From positions 496,001-560,000 of the forward strand of contig NZ_SSMC01000003.1 in the NCBI RefSeq assembly GCF_004799345.1: a DNA stretch of 64,000 nt. The letters are read 5' to 3'. The position numbers and the translations under genes are program-made. This DNA is from Robertkochia marina (GTDB lineage: Bacteria > Bacteroidota > Bacteroidia > Flavobacteriales > Flavobacteriaceae). This document shows, in pieces, positions 63,892 to 64,000 of this stretch; the stretch's first letter is position 1; each line of letters opens with the position of its first letter. The notes under the pieces are model-generated. The model saw only the letters and a program-made list of their open reading frames with translations, was not told where the DNA came from and ran no database searches.

Positions 63892-64000
63892 TTTACTGAT
63901 CATGGTATACAAAGAATACAGTTGAAGTAACAGGTGACAAGTAACCTGTGAAAGGTGAAAACTTGGTGGGGCTTATCACCAGCAATATTCCCTTCTGCCC

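Overview
The window comes from the chromosome of a member of the Bacteroidota, most likely a marine Flavobacteriaceae. The evidence is the TAnnTTTG-type -7 promoter boxes, an HYR/PKD-repeat surface protein, the DUF3822/RsmD/RNase P RNA neighbourhood, a DnaX without zinc cysteines, a RimB-RimK fusion and a complete ebo gene cluster.

Layout. 1-3.2 kb: 5' part of a giant secreted HYR/PKD-repeat protein (minus strand, runs off the window). 3.5-7.0 kb: polyphosphate operon (SixA-like phosphatase, Ppk1, Ppx/GppA), convergent with MiaE. 7.8-14.6 kb: eboABCDEF plus a TMEM220-like membrane protein. 14.6-20.9 kb: dnaX, RNase P RNA, rsmD, DUF3822, a conserved membrane protein, a RecD-like helicase and DUF4126. 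20.9-24.6 kb: a tight kdsB operon (CMP-Kdo synthetase, HAD phosphatase, CAT-like acyltransferase, KdnB-like Kdo oxidase, lysophospholipid acyltransferase). 24.6-32.7 kb (minus): yebC, pterin dehydratase, a reductase/epimerase, gcvT and thrABC. The thr operon is preceded by a Thr/Ile-rich leader peptide and mutually exclusive RNA pairings. 32.8-50.1 kb: nnrDE, hutH, two STAS-like paralogues, RimB-RimK, ClpC, GyrA, a TPR protein, an NlpC/P60 peptidase, a thiolase and a PgpH-type c-di-AMP phosphodiesterase. 50.2-50.6 kb: tRNA-Ser(GCT), a hairpin-riddled tRNA-Pro relic and an intact tRNA-Pro(TGG).

From the tRNA-Pro rightwards the window is accessory DNA. A 15-bp copy of the tRNA-Pro 3' end recurs at 59762-59776, followed at once by a strong terminator. 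This defines a roughly 9.2-kb AT-rich integrated element that starts with a tyrosine recombinase and carries an OmpR-type two-component system, a Usp-like protein, a beta-barrel outer-membrane protein and several unknown proteins. No transfer genes are seen.

Beyond it lie 225-bp direct repeats rich in hairpins, then two nearly identical Imm49-like candidate immunity genes with a decapitated nuclease-toxin tip between them, and a YefM-YoeB toxin-antitoxin pair.

The items most worth a second look are the thr leader (32.48-32.71 kb), the tRNA-Pro relic and integration site, the immunity/toxin-tip array and the kdsB-kdnB operon. All functional names come from reading motifs by eye; no database search was run.
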